The notes beneath the pieces are model-generated. The model ran no database searches. It was not told the origin of the DNA and saw only the letters and a program-made list of their open reading frames with translations. A DNA stretch of 64,000 nucleotides from Pelodera strongyloides. Lineage: Eukaryota > Nematoda > Chromadorea > Rhabditida > Rhabditidae. Numbering within the stretch: position 1 is the first letter of the stretch; each line of letters begins with the position of its first letter. Of the stretch, positions 46,681 to 59,763 are shown in pieces. The stretch lies in contig JAANDG010000187.1 in the NCBI GenBank assembly GCA_036852015.1, forward strand, positions 1 through 64,000, given 5' to 3'. The translations under genes and the position numbers were made by a program.

Positions 46681-48286
46681 CGACCTTGTCTCAGACCTCA
46701 GTCCTTTCAAATGTATTGTTAATTGTCATATGCCATATGACTGGGCAGACTCACTTCTTGCAAATAGATAAGAGTCGAGAGAGAGGCATGGTTAGTAGTG
46801 CTCCTTTCTCCTTGCCCCGCCACCATATGGAAATTTGAGGGACCGATTCGAAATTAGCATGAAACATTAGGATACGGAAACTTTTTTTCGGCTCAAAAAC
46901 TGGGCCTATACACTTACAATGAAACAATACAATACGACCTAGGGGTGCAGATCTAGCGGCGCACCCACCTTTTTTGGTGCGGCACCCCACCCAAAACTGA
47001 TGCGGCAGTTTCGCGTTGTACCCTGCACGGTCTGCACCGTTTCAGCGGATTTCGGTTGATAAACAGGGTGTTACTTTATCTTTGTTTTTATCCTTATCTG
47101 TTCAGCTGCAGTTTATGAACATAGTTTTGTATGTATGTTCCTCTTCATCCAGCCCACACCTTTCTCAACTAAACTGATACTCAGTAGCTGCCCAAAATCG
47201 TCATGAGATCGTCTATGGCTAGTGTTCAAACTGATTCCGCCGTTTCCATGTTCTGTGCTTATCTTATTCCTATCTCTAAACCTTGCTTACTTAATTCCCA
47301 CTTGGGAATATTACCAGCCGGCGAGAACCTGGCCTAGTCTCATATAATTTACCTTTTCTCTTGCCTCTCCTATTCCCACTCACTTTTAATCACCAGCGAG
47401 TATATCTATTATCCTGGGCCCCAGATGTCATCATGAAAATCAGCCGTGTGGCACACAAGTGACGCACTTTACTACGTGGGCAAGAAAACACAAGCACAAG
47501 GTGGTTGCGGGTGTCGTCAGGCTGTTTCCCCAAGCCCTATTGAAAAAAAGAGAAAAAATAAAGGAGATCGTTGGATCTGTCCACCAAACAGCAAGAATGT
47601 GAGAATATGTGGGAATCTTAGTAATAGATCAGTGTGAGAAAGCAGCAATTATATTAAAAAAACTACAGTTCCGTATTCGCAAAAGTACTGTGTACCATAT
47701 CACTAATAAGAGTGGAATTAAAAAGACAGACATACTACCGTAACAAAGACCATTTCAAATTTAAATTTATGCAATGTGCATGCACTAAAAGCTGGATGTC
47801 GAATTCAATTCGTTTTTTAAAATTGACGTTTTACTTTTTTTCCATAGAATAATTTAGTGATAACTTGTTTATTTACTGCATATTTTGTAATAGAACAGTT
47901 CCTGAGCCCAACTGCAACACATCGTTTGATGTGTCCGTGTTATATTGCTGACAGCGCTCTTTATTTATTGATGTTCTTGTTGAAAATCATAAAATCATAC
48001 ATTCTATTTGTTTCAGAAGTTCTCTTGATCGACACTGTTTTGGGCGCCTCTTCAAAGGTCTTCTAACCTCTGCACTAACAACCGGACCTTGAAGTGGTAC
48101 TGAATTATCAAGCATTTCACTGCAACACGGCATGAAGCCAGGATTTTGGAGGAGCACGAACAAAATATTCTCTGAGTTGTCCAAAGCCTAGAAGCCACAT
48201 GGGCTTTACTGATGGCTGATACTTGCCTTTCATAGTGTGTGCAGTACGTAGTTCCTTACCGAATGGCCCTCTTAGGCACTTCGCTT

Positions 48287-48474
48287 TAAAGCGAAATACC
48301 AGCCTTTTTTTGAAACGCATCGTGGATCGTCGGCAACTGTATTCTTACGTATATATGCTAAGTTGCTCGAATTTAACTCGACTTTTCCTTCTAATTTATC
48401 CTCATTTGCATAAGCTGCATAAAAATGATGGTGTACTCGGTGTTTCAAAAAACGACCGGTATTTTGCTGTTTTA
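48287..48474. mobile_element. Foldback MITE family B, copy B5
   Basis: Left end TAAAGCGAAATACCAGCC. The right end is decayed (GACCGGTATTTTGCTGTTTTA). The left edge sits in a longer palindrome TTCGCTTTAAAGCGAA. Confidence 0.88.
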
Positions 48475-48667
48475 CACTGGCCGGTGTAAAATAGTATAAA
48501 ATTATTTTAGTGGGTGCGTATGATATGGTAATGAGCAGTGAGCGAGGTGTTAAACAATTTATCTTTAATCCAAACTCACTGGATGGATTCGCGCACGACT
48601 ATTATCGTGTGCAGTTGTTAATGACCCCTGGTTTTATTATTTCGAATATATAAACTAAAACCTTTAG

Positions 48668-48827
48668 TGCGACCATCTCGAACCTCAACCTGGACGTCAA
48701 TATGCTCGAGTCTGATGGGAATTCCATAACGGCGTCTTTGTTCGACACCACAATATCTTCTAACACGTCGTCTCTGACCTCCAGCTCTCCGCCACCCAGC
48801 AACAATACCTGGCTATTTGGCTCTCAG
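48668..48827 (+). CDS. Exon of an unidentified Ser/Thr-rich protein
   Basis: Acceptor CTAAAACCTTTAG, donor GTTAGT. 53 codons stay open; ATG at 48702-48704 could be the start. The peptide (MLESDGNSITASLFDTTISS ... PPPSNNTWLFGSQ) is acidic, then Ser/Thr/Pro-rich, in the style of transcription-factor N termini. Family not recognised. No downstream exon found before the window ends. Confidence 0.6.
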
Positions 48828-51800
48828 GTTAGTTTTTTAAATATACTTTTTTTGTTTTATGGCTTGTAGTTTTATGCTAGTTATTCACAATGTGTTCCTT
48901 CTCCTTGTCTTCTGGTCGTCTTTGGTTGATTACTATTGTTTCATTTCTAATTTCTACAAAGAGCTGCCCTTTACTTGGACTTTATTTTCTCAGAACTCAT
49001 TGTCAGACGATATTACTGATCATCATACAAATGCGCGTCTTTGTTCGCGTCGTTCGCGGTTCGCGACGGCGTCCCTCTTTCTCAAAAGTATTAAGTGTAG
49101 TCTAGTGTTTGATCGAAGGTTCAGCGAAGATTCACTTTTTTCTTCTTCTTCTTTCTTTCGCATGTTAGCGTAGTAGTGTTAACAGTGAGCGCGCCGACAT
49201 TTTTTCTCGTGTTTGCCCTTTCTGTGACGTGCCGTTTGACTTTCTGTTGCGCGCCGCGTGCGTTTTCTACCGCCTATTTGCACTCTCTGGCTCTCTTCTG
49301 GCGTTAGGAATACGTAGTGTCTGATCCGTGTGCCTTGAACCTTTTTGAGTACTTTTGCGGCAGGTTTTTGTCATGGAATCTTGGTTAAACTGTCGGACTC
49401 GATCGGTCGAGGTAGAGAGTGGTTGGAAGTGTGCGAAAACACACTTGGTGGTTATGATTGTTTCCTGAAACATATGTAGTAGTACGGTTGACTTGGGACC
49501 AATGATATCTATGCTAGATAACATATGTTCTCTCTAGTCCTGCCGTCCTGCGTACGACATAGTAGTTTTAGTGCTCGGCAAAGTTAGTAAAGTAAGTAAA
49601 GTTAAAGTATCGAAATTTTGTATAATACTAAAATATCCATCTACCATTTGTCAATTTAGTATGTAGTGAACAATTGTTTGCATCTTTAAACAAATTGTGT
49701 GTAATTAGTATGATATGGAACTTGGAACTTGGAAGGAAAACATTAACTTGGCATTAAATGACTAAATAGTTCTTTTGTTTATTTTTCTTATTATTCATTT
49801 AAAATTCCTTTCTTTTGACTTTTGATGAGAAAAGTTCGCGTGCGTTGTAACAAAAGAAAACTGAAATGAGACATTTGACATTTGCATTTAATCTATTCGT
49901 GTCAATTATCAATAGTTTTCTTTATGTTTTCACCTTTTTACTCTTTTCTTCTTAACTGTTTCTTCTTTTGTCATATGATCTGCTGATCTGCACTTCTCTG
50001 CCGAGACGCCTTACATGACCTTAGTTCTTACAACTTAAAGACTACGACGTATGCCCTTATGCCCTAAGCCCTATGCAATTCGAAATTTGTTAATGACCAT
50101 GCGCCATGCGTCTGGTCTGGTAGTTTATTAGGACTCAGTATTTACGCATTGTGTAACGTGTACTACCAGTAATACCAACTAGTTGTCTCTTTTTGTTATT
50201 ATAAGGATAGTATGCGTAGTAACTCCTTTAGTAAAAAAAATTATGCTTAGATTATTCCACAATTCTACTGGGTGCTTTCCTGAAGAATGGTAGTTTTGGG
50301 TGGCTAGGCTAGCTGTCTTTTGCCGAAACTAACTCTCTTACTTATGATCGAACTAGCTTCTTTTGCAACCAAACACAATATTTTGAAGGATAGATGTTCC
50401 TACATGTTCCATATGAAAAGTATTTTCCCTCCAACTAGTTTTTTTTAACTTGTAAACATTAGCGGTTGAATTGAGTATGAGTTGATCAGATCGAGAAAAC
50501 TTGTTTTGCATTTTATTTACGAATTTAACGAGTCCCTCTCTCCTTTTTCTTTCTACTTTCTCTTTCTATCGCGCTCTCTCTCTCCTCCTCACTCTCTGGT
50601 CTCTTTCCCTCTATACCCCCTTTTTTGCAACTCGCGTGAAATGCAAGGTCGTATAATTTTACACCACGCGTGTACAGTAATGCCAGGCAATGTTTGCGCG
50701 AAAATTTTGTTTTGTTATCCTTTTTTTCTCCGATCAGTCTTTTCTCGTTAAAATGCAACGCGCAACGACAACAATCAGCTGGGTAAACAAGATAATTATT
50801 GTTTGCAAGGCAATTACAATTTACAATTCAAAAATCGCGTCTGTGCAATTTGTGTTTGTTTTTCGTTATTTGGATTTTTTGGATTACAGGTGAGGGTGTT
50901 ATGTTTGGTTAGTGGGGTGATGACATGGAATGTTTGCCTTATCCTTTAAAAGCATCAAGAATTGTAGAAATGTGCATTTGCTAGTTTTAACGCGTACGCG
51001 TGTGCGGTGTGCGTAATCCCGTAATCGTAAAGCTCATATGCGTTGGACGTTGGAGCAAGCAAGTATGCATATGCGAGACTTGGATTTTGGCGAATGGCCT
51101 AGTAGATACTGGTACCGGTACGCTGATACTGAAGGAGACACGTTTGAAGCGAAGTAGTCCGTCTAACTCGAAGCAGTTCTCTTGAGAAATTTTAAGTCCA
51201 TGCTTGTTTCTTTATAGACCACAGCTTCGAAATTCGAAAATAAGTTATCACTTCATTGCCTTGTATGCTTTATGTCCCATGCCCAATTTTGTTCCGTAGA
51301 CCGTTTTTTTTTTTGCCCTATGCTGTGCCCGGGCGCCTGGTCCTCGGTTTCTTGTTAGTTTGCATCTGTGCTTAATGGCTCTTGCCGTCTCGTATCACAA
51401 ATTTGATTTCACGCATGGCCAATTGTTATGTCAAAACGATATTTTCGGGTGACGGGGAGTTATTTAGAGAGTTTGAGGGAAATTTTTGACTTTGTTGTGG
51501 TTCTCATGGTCTCTTATTTTGAGTTAGAGTTATTGAAGGATTGAAACTAACGTGAAAGTTTGTTAGTTGATAGTTGATGTTTATGATTTAGTCATCATAA
51601 TTATGTACTCACCAGCCATAGTCTTTAGTGTCTGTCTCTAGAAGTATTACTGTATTACCCAGCCCCCTTAGTTAAGGTAAGGGTATGGTAGGTGAAGCGT
51701 GCATTGGCCTTCGTGCCTTGTCAGAATGATCTGATCGTTGGAACAAGTTGAAGTAGTTGAAGTTATTTCAACAAACTTGAATCTTGAAATTGATTGTGTC

Positions 51801-52954
51801 ACAAGTAATCCCGACTTCTCGGTTCTCAGTAATAAGTTGGTGACTTGTGTGTGGGAATGTGGAAAGCTCTTCTTTTTTTGTGTGTCCTCTCTTTCGAGAG
51901 TTGTTTCTGTATTGCTTGCCTTCGTATCCCGGCATCGTGTGTCTCTTTCTCGATATTTCCTTTGGTAAGGTGGCGGGTCCTGGGCAATCGTCGACCGGGA
52001 ATACTAGTGCTGTAACATTTCTCTCTCTCTCTCTCTCTCTCTCCCTCGTTCATCCTCTTTCTTCCTCCCTCGATGTCACTTCTTTCTTTTTCCTGCATTC
52101 ATATTCCTCCCTTTCCCTTTCCTACTTTCCTTTCCCATTCCTCCCTTTAAACAATCGTGGTCGTTCGCATTATTATTCCCATAATTTGTCAATGGCAAAG
52201 TGTACTTGTTGTTAGCTTAACGGCTTAACTTAGCGATGTATTGTGGTGCATCAAGTCGGCTAAGGTTGTTAGAGTGTTGGATGCCGTTGCCGGTTAGTTC
52301 TTAGTTTTACCTTAGTCACATGGTGATGGTCCTGCAATGTTTTTCTGTTGTGTTTGTTTACGAACAACATTCCTAAATCTAAATTCCTCATTCCTGCATG
52401 GGAAACTCGCTGGTTGAACATCACTTTTTGTTTTTCTTGTATTTGCAAACACCTCATCTCGTAGAATGTTGAGTATCCGTGAAGATTTGTGATCCTCCGA
52501 AAATCCGCCATTCATACACGAGCGGACGCGGCGTGTACCGCGCTTCCGCACCCCTTCTCGGTTTTCGTCGCACGCCGCACGCGCCTTGAGTGCCACGCGC
52601 GCTTGCCTATTTGCTAGCCCTCGCGTGTTTTAGTCTGGTATTAACAATAAGTACGCAAATTTGGTCAGTCTGTCGGTCCAAAGTGTGACTGTTATGTGAT
52701 GTGACTGATTGCAAAACGGTGTTTATGGTAAAGTGTTTTGTCTGGGATTGTGAAAATATTGTTTTGAAGGATTCTCCAAGGTGACGGTAGTATAGTACGA
52801 TGTTTCGGATACGTACATTTTGAACGTACTACTCGTTGTTCGCATATAATAATAAGGTTTGAGTTGGTTCATTGTAGGCAGTACGTTTACGCAGTAGTGC
52901 ACGTCCCATATACTATGAAGGAATGTGAATCCGTATCCGTAATCTAGAAAACCA

Positions 52955-53010
52955 TTTACCGGAGATGGTTGGTGTGTGATTTTACGCAGTACGCACTGAT
53001 TTATGCCCAG
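52955..53010. repeat. Dispersed repeat shared with TFIIA intron 3
   Basis: CCGGAGATGGTTGGTGTGTG followed by ATTTTACGCA resembles CCGGAGATGATTGATGCGT at about 19771. Short and diverged. Confidence 0.5.
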
Positions 53011-56000
53011 TGCAACCGTGCCGTGCCGTGCGCGTATCTTTTGGGTCTGCAAGAGACTGCTGCAAGACCAAGAACTGTGCAGGACTAGAACGGAAAACAG
53101 ACACAGAAGAGCAAGAGCTAGAAAGCAGGAAAAGCGCCGATTTGGTTTTTGTAACACAAGCGGGCACAACTGGAAGATGGCACATTTTCGCCACTATTGC
53201 ATCAAATGTCGATTCATGAAACATGAAACAATAGGTGTCGTAGAGCTAAGCTACTTTAGAACTTGGATCTCTGGTTGGGACTTATGACTTATAATACTGT
53301 ATATTGGTTTTGTAATTTAGTGTTTTCGTTCGTATTTTATTCTGACTCGTCTATCCGTGTGTTATTTTACCGTTAGGGTAGTATTAGTAAGTGTAAGTGA
53401 TGTTCGTTTTTTTTCCTGGCGTGGTTTTGTTTTTGTCTGATTGTGTTGATTACCCCATCACTTATCATTATCAGACATTTCCACATTTCTCGTATTATTT
53501 GCTCTTGGAATTTGTTTTGTTAGCGGTTCGGTGCCTGTTACACAGAAGGTATACATTAGTATCCCACTGACGGCTGAAGGCTGAAGGCATGCGATTCTGT
53601 AATTTGATCAATGTTGATGTTCATATTTTTTGTTATATTTTATATCGTTTTATTCCACTTTTCTACTTCTACTTCCTTCATTCCTTCTCTATCTTATTGT
53701 GAATTGTGACTGATTTTCACGTGTTTCATTTGATGGGCACTTAGTGTATAATGGGGAGGTTAGGAATGTTGTAAATTTGTTTTGTTTATATTTCAACCTT
53801 TTTTCTGCTTCGACTTCGTTAGTACGTATTCACTAATAGTTATAATGTCATGCGCTTACTCTTAAATTAGGTTGCTTCATTACGCGTTTATAAATTACTA
53901 AATTAAATAATTTATATTCTCAATCTCAATTCTCGAGGGGATGTATATTATATATTCAACTTTATATGAGTTATCGATATCACGTGTTAATTTGTCTATG
54001 CTATCGCTATATTAATTTTTAGCCAATTGGCCTTATTGAAATTCGACGCTCTTTCCTATGTTTGTCTTAGTAATTTAAGTAATTAAGGACCACTTGTCGT
54101 ATTTATAGCTGATTTTTACTCTTGCGTATTTTCTTTGAGAATTGCACGCATGCGGCTAGATGTTTGTATGGATACTATGGATAGGCTTATTAGATCTACT
54201 TTTCACATTAGCATTAGAATGATATTGTAATGATGTTGGACATACTTTCTCAATTATATCGTGATTTCTATATCATCATTATCATTTAATCCCCGAATTG
54301 GACACGCATTTATAGATCAGCATTTGTGTTGGACTATGACGTAATGAGTTTTTTTTCCATTTTCTCTTTTGGTTGTTTGGTTCAGTATAGTAGTTTAGTT
54401 CATATATGGATTGGATGGTCCCACCTCGTGGCCCACTGGCTGACAAATTCCCGGCATTTATTCATGCAAATCCACTGTGAGAAAATGGAAACTGGGCATA
54501 TGTCGTGGGTCCTTCTTCCTTCTTCTTTTACTACTACTTTACTGTGTCTTTGCTGTTTATTGGATGTGGATGGAGTGTGAGAACTAAGCTTCGCCTCCCT
54601 AGACCCTTTTTTATAGTTGAAACCATTTTCTTTGAACGTTTGCTTTTATTTCAAAGCTTCGTAATTTTCACCTTCATATTCATACACACAGGCGAATGGT
54701 GCACGGGGTGAAAGGTGAAAGTTTGGGCATTATGTTTGTTTCTCCTCTAGTTGGAGTATGGGCAATCTTTTGGGTGTTTTCTGTTTTCTACATTGATATG
54801 TTATGTGTATTGTATTTGGAATCTAGTGCGTTTGGAATCTATTTATCTATTTGGAACATAACATGTAGTGGCGAGAGGAGAGACATAGGGTCTAACTGCC
54901 TTTGTGTCATTTGCCATTCGGGCCTTTGTTGTTTCTTTCTCCTGATTCTGATTCTGCGCTAAACGCGCGCGCGACTAGCGCAGAGACATATGCTAATGCG
55001 TAATGCGAACGGACGGCAACCCGTTTACCTCTTTGTTTCCTAGGTTTCGTTTTTTTTGTGGTAGTAGTTTAACCGATTAATTCGTTCGTTGATTGGCGCG
55101 AATGGTCAAAGTGAGTTTAACTGCGAAACAACATCGTTCCTTATATTTTTTTTGTTATTGGAAGGTCACTTTTGTTATTTCGAATTTCGACTTGATCCAG
55201 TGCTTTATTTCACAATATTTTCACTATATTGCAAGAGTAGTTGTGCCTAGTCGCTGTCGCCGTCCAGTCGGCTGTCAGTTAGCCCCAGGTTGTAAATCCA
55301 TCCTCTTTGTGTGTTATTGTCTCTTTGCCGTAGTCAAATGTTGTGCCGTGCGGTGCAGGTTGGTGGTTGGCGGTTAATTGCCACAATTGTAATTTGCACG
55401 TGGAGTTTTGATTCACTGGGGCGGAGGTCTGGAGTAAGTGGAAAAGGCAATGACCAATGACGTAGTAAGAGGCCAACCTACTATAGTCTTGTCTATTATA
55501 ACAATACACTTTCAATGTTATATACATTTTCCCTTTGTCGTGGGGTCCGGTGTGGACATGGACAATAAAATGATAATTCCATGCAGCGGGCACGCGGTAC
55601 AGTCGTATCTCAGTTTTAACTACCCTTTGTGGTATTTGTGACCCTAGCGGCATGATGCCCGCCCTTTGACGCCCAACAGCGCGCCTCGTTACCTCATTTA
55701 GAAATGCTGGGGGGAGAAGAATAATCGTATGTCGGCATTCATGTTAACTGCTTTTAGTGGGTCGTTTATTTTTACGTCCCAATGGTCTTATGATAGTCAT
55801 AAATGCATGAGTATGTAGGGGGTGGCCTCAGTGGCCTGAGACCTGAGACACTAGGATAGAATTGATGATTATAGTCTTTGGGAGTTTGTAGTGCGTTTTC
55901 CCTTTTTTTATGTTTTGTTCTGTAAACTAATGATCCGGTATACGGGTATATTGTGTATTTGTGTATTATGTTTGTGTACGTGTAGTGCTCTTTAATATAG

Positions 56001-58888
56001 TCAGCTACTTCTCCTTGTGTACATAGATATTGCTTGCCTCTCACGCAGTTTAGTATTTTATTTGTGGGCCGGTCTATTAATACTCATCGTTTACTTTAGA
56101 AGTTCCCATTCGCGATTCGCACGTGAACGTGAACGCGAACTATGACTTGTTTATTGTTTTGGTTTCGAAATATATTTGTTGTCCGTCGTCCTCACGTCTT
56201 TTGCCTACCATAACGCGTTTACTTAGTAATCGGAGGCTCTTGTTTTTGAATCCACTTGTATACAAACAATTAGGAATTGTTTTTGTTCCATGCAGAGAAC
56301 ATTCATTATTATGTAGTACTCAAAATTACATAGTTACGTTAGTTAAGTATCTTTCCCTATCGTCGCATTATCGGAGCACGGGACACTTTGCCGGCTGTGC
56401 CAGCGATACAGTGGCCGCAGTGCTGTTTTGCATAACCCAAAGACACGTCACAGAGACGTCTTGTCTACTTGTCTTGTATTGCTTTTTGTGGACGTTGTAG
56501 GTTACCATTATATTGTAGTTGGTCAACTTCATTTTTTGACAACTTACTCTTACTGTCCTTCCTTTTCCATATTTTCAGTCACTATGTCACTAAGTGACCG
56601 TTCCGTAGAGTCGTAGAGTTTAGTTCTAGTTTCTCGAGCCCTGTGCTGTATGTAGTAAAAGGGTTATCACATGTCCTTAGTGCCTTCCTAGTATAACTTG
56701 TTGTTGTCGCCCTCGAGCCCGTAGTTGCACTTATTGTTGTTTGTTTTGACCATGTGAGGATGTTGACACTGCATGTGGATTGTGGAAATTGTATTGAAAA
56801 AGTACACCACCCCTCTTCTGCTTTTAGATTTGTTTATTTCTTTTCTGTGTGTAAGTTTACTTGGGTGTTTGACGGTGCCCCTTCTGTTTTCCACCTTAGC
56901 CCTCTCCTGAGATTCCCCCGTGTTTTTGAAATAGAATACAGTGTTTATTTTCCAATGTGGGGTTATATTCGGTGATAAAAATAGCTAGCCGCGGGAAAAA
57001 TAGTGGAAACTTGATTGGTAGCGTTTTTTTTCATTGTCGTAACTCATAACACCGTAATACTACTGTTGATTAGGGATATGTAGTAGTGAGAGTCTCACTA
57101 CTACAGTGAGAGGTTATACGTGTAACACGAACACGGGAAGGGGTCACGTTAGATAACTAACCCTTTACCGTATTGTTTTGCAGTTGCGCAATCCTAGCTT
57201 CATGTATTTTCGTACTCACGCACGAATATAGATGAACTGATGAGATAACCTTGCTTTTCTTTGTTATTGTTTCGCTCATTCTTATTCTACTAAAGAATCT
57301 GAAGGAGGTTGTTTTCCATGCCATGTGACATACGTGCTTTCGTGCTTTGCCACTCTCTCACTACCCTTCCCCATTGCTGGGGGTCGCCGGCCGGCGTGTC
57401 AACAATGTATACGGTCGTTAGTGTTTGCGGTTGTTTTTCACTTTCTTGATTTCTTATTTATTCCATCCATCGGCATGTCTCTGTTTTTCTCTGGTACGAG
57501 TTGTATGTGTCTGGCTCTGGCTGTTCATATTTCAAATCTGTTTACCGTCAAAGAAGGGTCGCCCATTTTTCGCACATCAAAATCGCTAAATATTGTACTT
57601 TGTCGGGTCGGGTGAGAGGGGGAGGTTGTGCTCGTTATTTTGTAAATTTGAATGGCAGGACGGTCACGTCTTTACGATTTACGACTGTCTAGTCTGAGAC
57701 GTAGGACATGCTATGCTCTGAGTTATTCTTGAGAGGGAAGTTACGTAAACTTGGACTGTTTTACTCTCTGTAAATTCTGCTCGTATATCTCCTATATCTC
57801 CATTTTATCTTTACCTCCAACCTGGTTCATCCCGGTGCTTGATTTAATGTCCAAAATAAGGATCAGAAGAAGGAAGACGGGGCGTTTTTCTCTGTGTAAA
57901 CAATTTACATTGCGTGATCTTTGATGAACGGGTTCTTTTCATTTATGTTAGGGTTAGGTATGTGTGGAATTATCACTTTGTTGTAATTTTTTGGCTTATA
58001 GTTTCTTATTTTGAACCCTTATTATATATTATTATTATTATTAGTTTTACTGGTTAATTTTTTTTTATCTCATGTAAGTATTTTTTTTTGCATCTTCTCA
58101 ACTGTCTAATGGTGCCGGCAGACTACATATGTGTTATTGCGGTCGACAGACTCGAATTAAATGTTTATAATGTTTATCATTGTTTGACTTTTGTCTTGTG
58201 TTGTGTCACGCGAAGTTCTTATCGCGTCGTTTTTCGTTTTTGTGTTTACATACATTTTGTTTGAGTCCCAGCTGTTTTCTTGATTCTTCAAGAGCAGGAG
58301 GCGAGAGCGTCAGCGTGCCCAGAGAACTACACTCTGTGTCTGCCCGCCGTTGTTCAGCTTACTGATGTCTAGCAAGTGATCGTACGCGACGAGGAGAGGA
58401 CCGAGATGAATATGAGAGAAGCGGCGGCGAGAGACGAAACGAGAGAGAGAGGGACGAGAAGCAAGCTTTGCGGACTGTACTACAGTAAAACTGAAGTACT
58501 ATCTTATACTGTACTACAGTACCAAGATCAGAATCTACTTGCAGTTAGAACAAGTATACTTGTATACTAAATCCGAAATCGTACACCCATCATATTTTAC
58601 GAACATCGAAATGTCTTGAACCCGGAAGTCCGGTGCTGTAGAGATCATCAGTTGTGAGATATTATAGTTCCAAACGTGAGATGAAACATCCTATTCACGA
58701 TTGTGAACAATGTAACACATGGCTATGCTCTGACGTAGTTGCACCGCTGGAGCAAAGTGTCCTTTCTATTCAATTGAATAATGGGACGAAAGTGCTTTTA
58801 TGCCGTAACGATTCCCGGCTATCAATTTGAGGTTCCACGTAAAAAGGGCGCGAGATTGCCCGCGTGAATTGTTGCAGACCAACTCGAC

Positions 58889-59763
58889 TCAATGCCGCGT
58901 CTGTCTGTCAGCGGAAAGCGAAAACTGATCCTAGAGATCAAAAACGAAATAGAGAGAAATGATGGAGACAGCATGCTAGAAGAGACGGCTAGATTACTGT
59001 GACAGAGAAGGAGGGAAAAGAAAAATGCAGGCTCAGCATGCTACTTGCCGAAAGAGAGATAACTCCCACTTTGCGAAGTGTTTCGTTTTCGTTTTTGAAC
59101 CCATTGGCACTTGACTTACGATATGCGAGAACGAGACTGCCGTTAGGATTTGGATAATGTCGTACTCTTCGAGGCGACTTTTTGTTTTTGTCTTTAATAT
59201 AATTCCAGTTGGAAAAAGTTGAATGTAGCACTCGATCATTAAAGGGCAAACTGTAGGACAAACTGATATAATCTGAATAAGAGCTTCTGTTAATCTGTTG
59301 TTCACTTTTTCGGCGGTTGCACTTGTACGTTCTACTGATGCGTAGATTGTCAATACATCATTTTGCAACATTGGATCACTGAATTGATCTTTCTGGTCCC
59401 TGTTGTTGCCGTTGCTTGGTAGTGAAATAATATCACTCTTAGTTCCTAGAAATGAGAAAAAAATTACCATTTTCGGTGATTTTTATCTCGGACTTAATTT
59501 GGTCGTATGGGGGAGTTTGAACGATATTGAGAGAAAGTGACAAATGCACTTTGTGCTCAACTAGCTCAACAAAAATTACTCACATAAAACACCATGAAAA
59601 TGTGTACGTTTTCCAAAATGTCCAATACGGATGCTAATTGTTCAATGATTGTCACTATTTGCAACCGAGTATGTTTGATGTGCGGTTGTGTACTGAAACA
59701 CTCATCCTCCAACCCTTCCGAGACCCTCTGCTTCGCACTCAAACAAGCCCCCTGATCACTCAT
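58889..59763 (-). CDS. Compact four-exon gene, unknown protein, nested on the opposite strand
   Basis: Exons 59763-59584, 59492-59468 (25-bp microexon), 59445-59120 and 58930-58889 join in phase to 190 residues plus TGA. Donors are GTGAGT, GTAATT and GTAAGT; acceptors ATTAAG, CATTTCTAG and ATCTCTAG. The first exon starts MSDQGACLSAKQRVSEGLED and ends in a helical stretch (IVTIIEQLASVLDILENVH). Exon 3 has a second helix-prone part (ERTSATAEKVNNRLTEALIQ). No signal peptide, no known motif. A small cytosolic coiled-coil protein is one guess. The microexon acceptor and the last exon are the least certain parts. Confidence 0.55.

Noticed and set aside
52723..53287. Long overlapping frames on both strands
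   Set aside because: No splice support. They overlap a short dispersed repeat shared with TFIIA intron 3.
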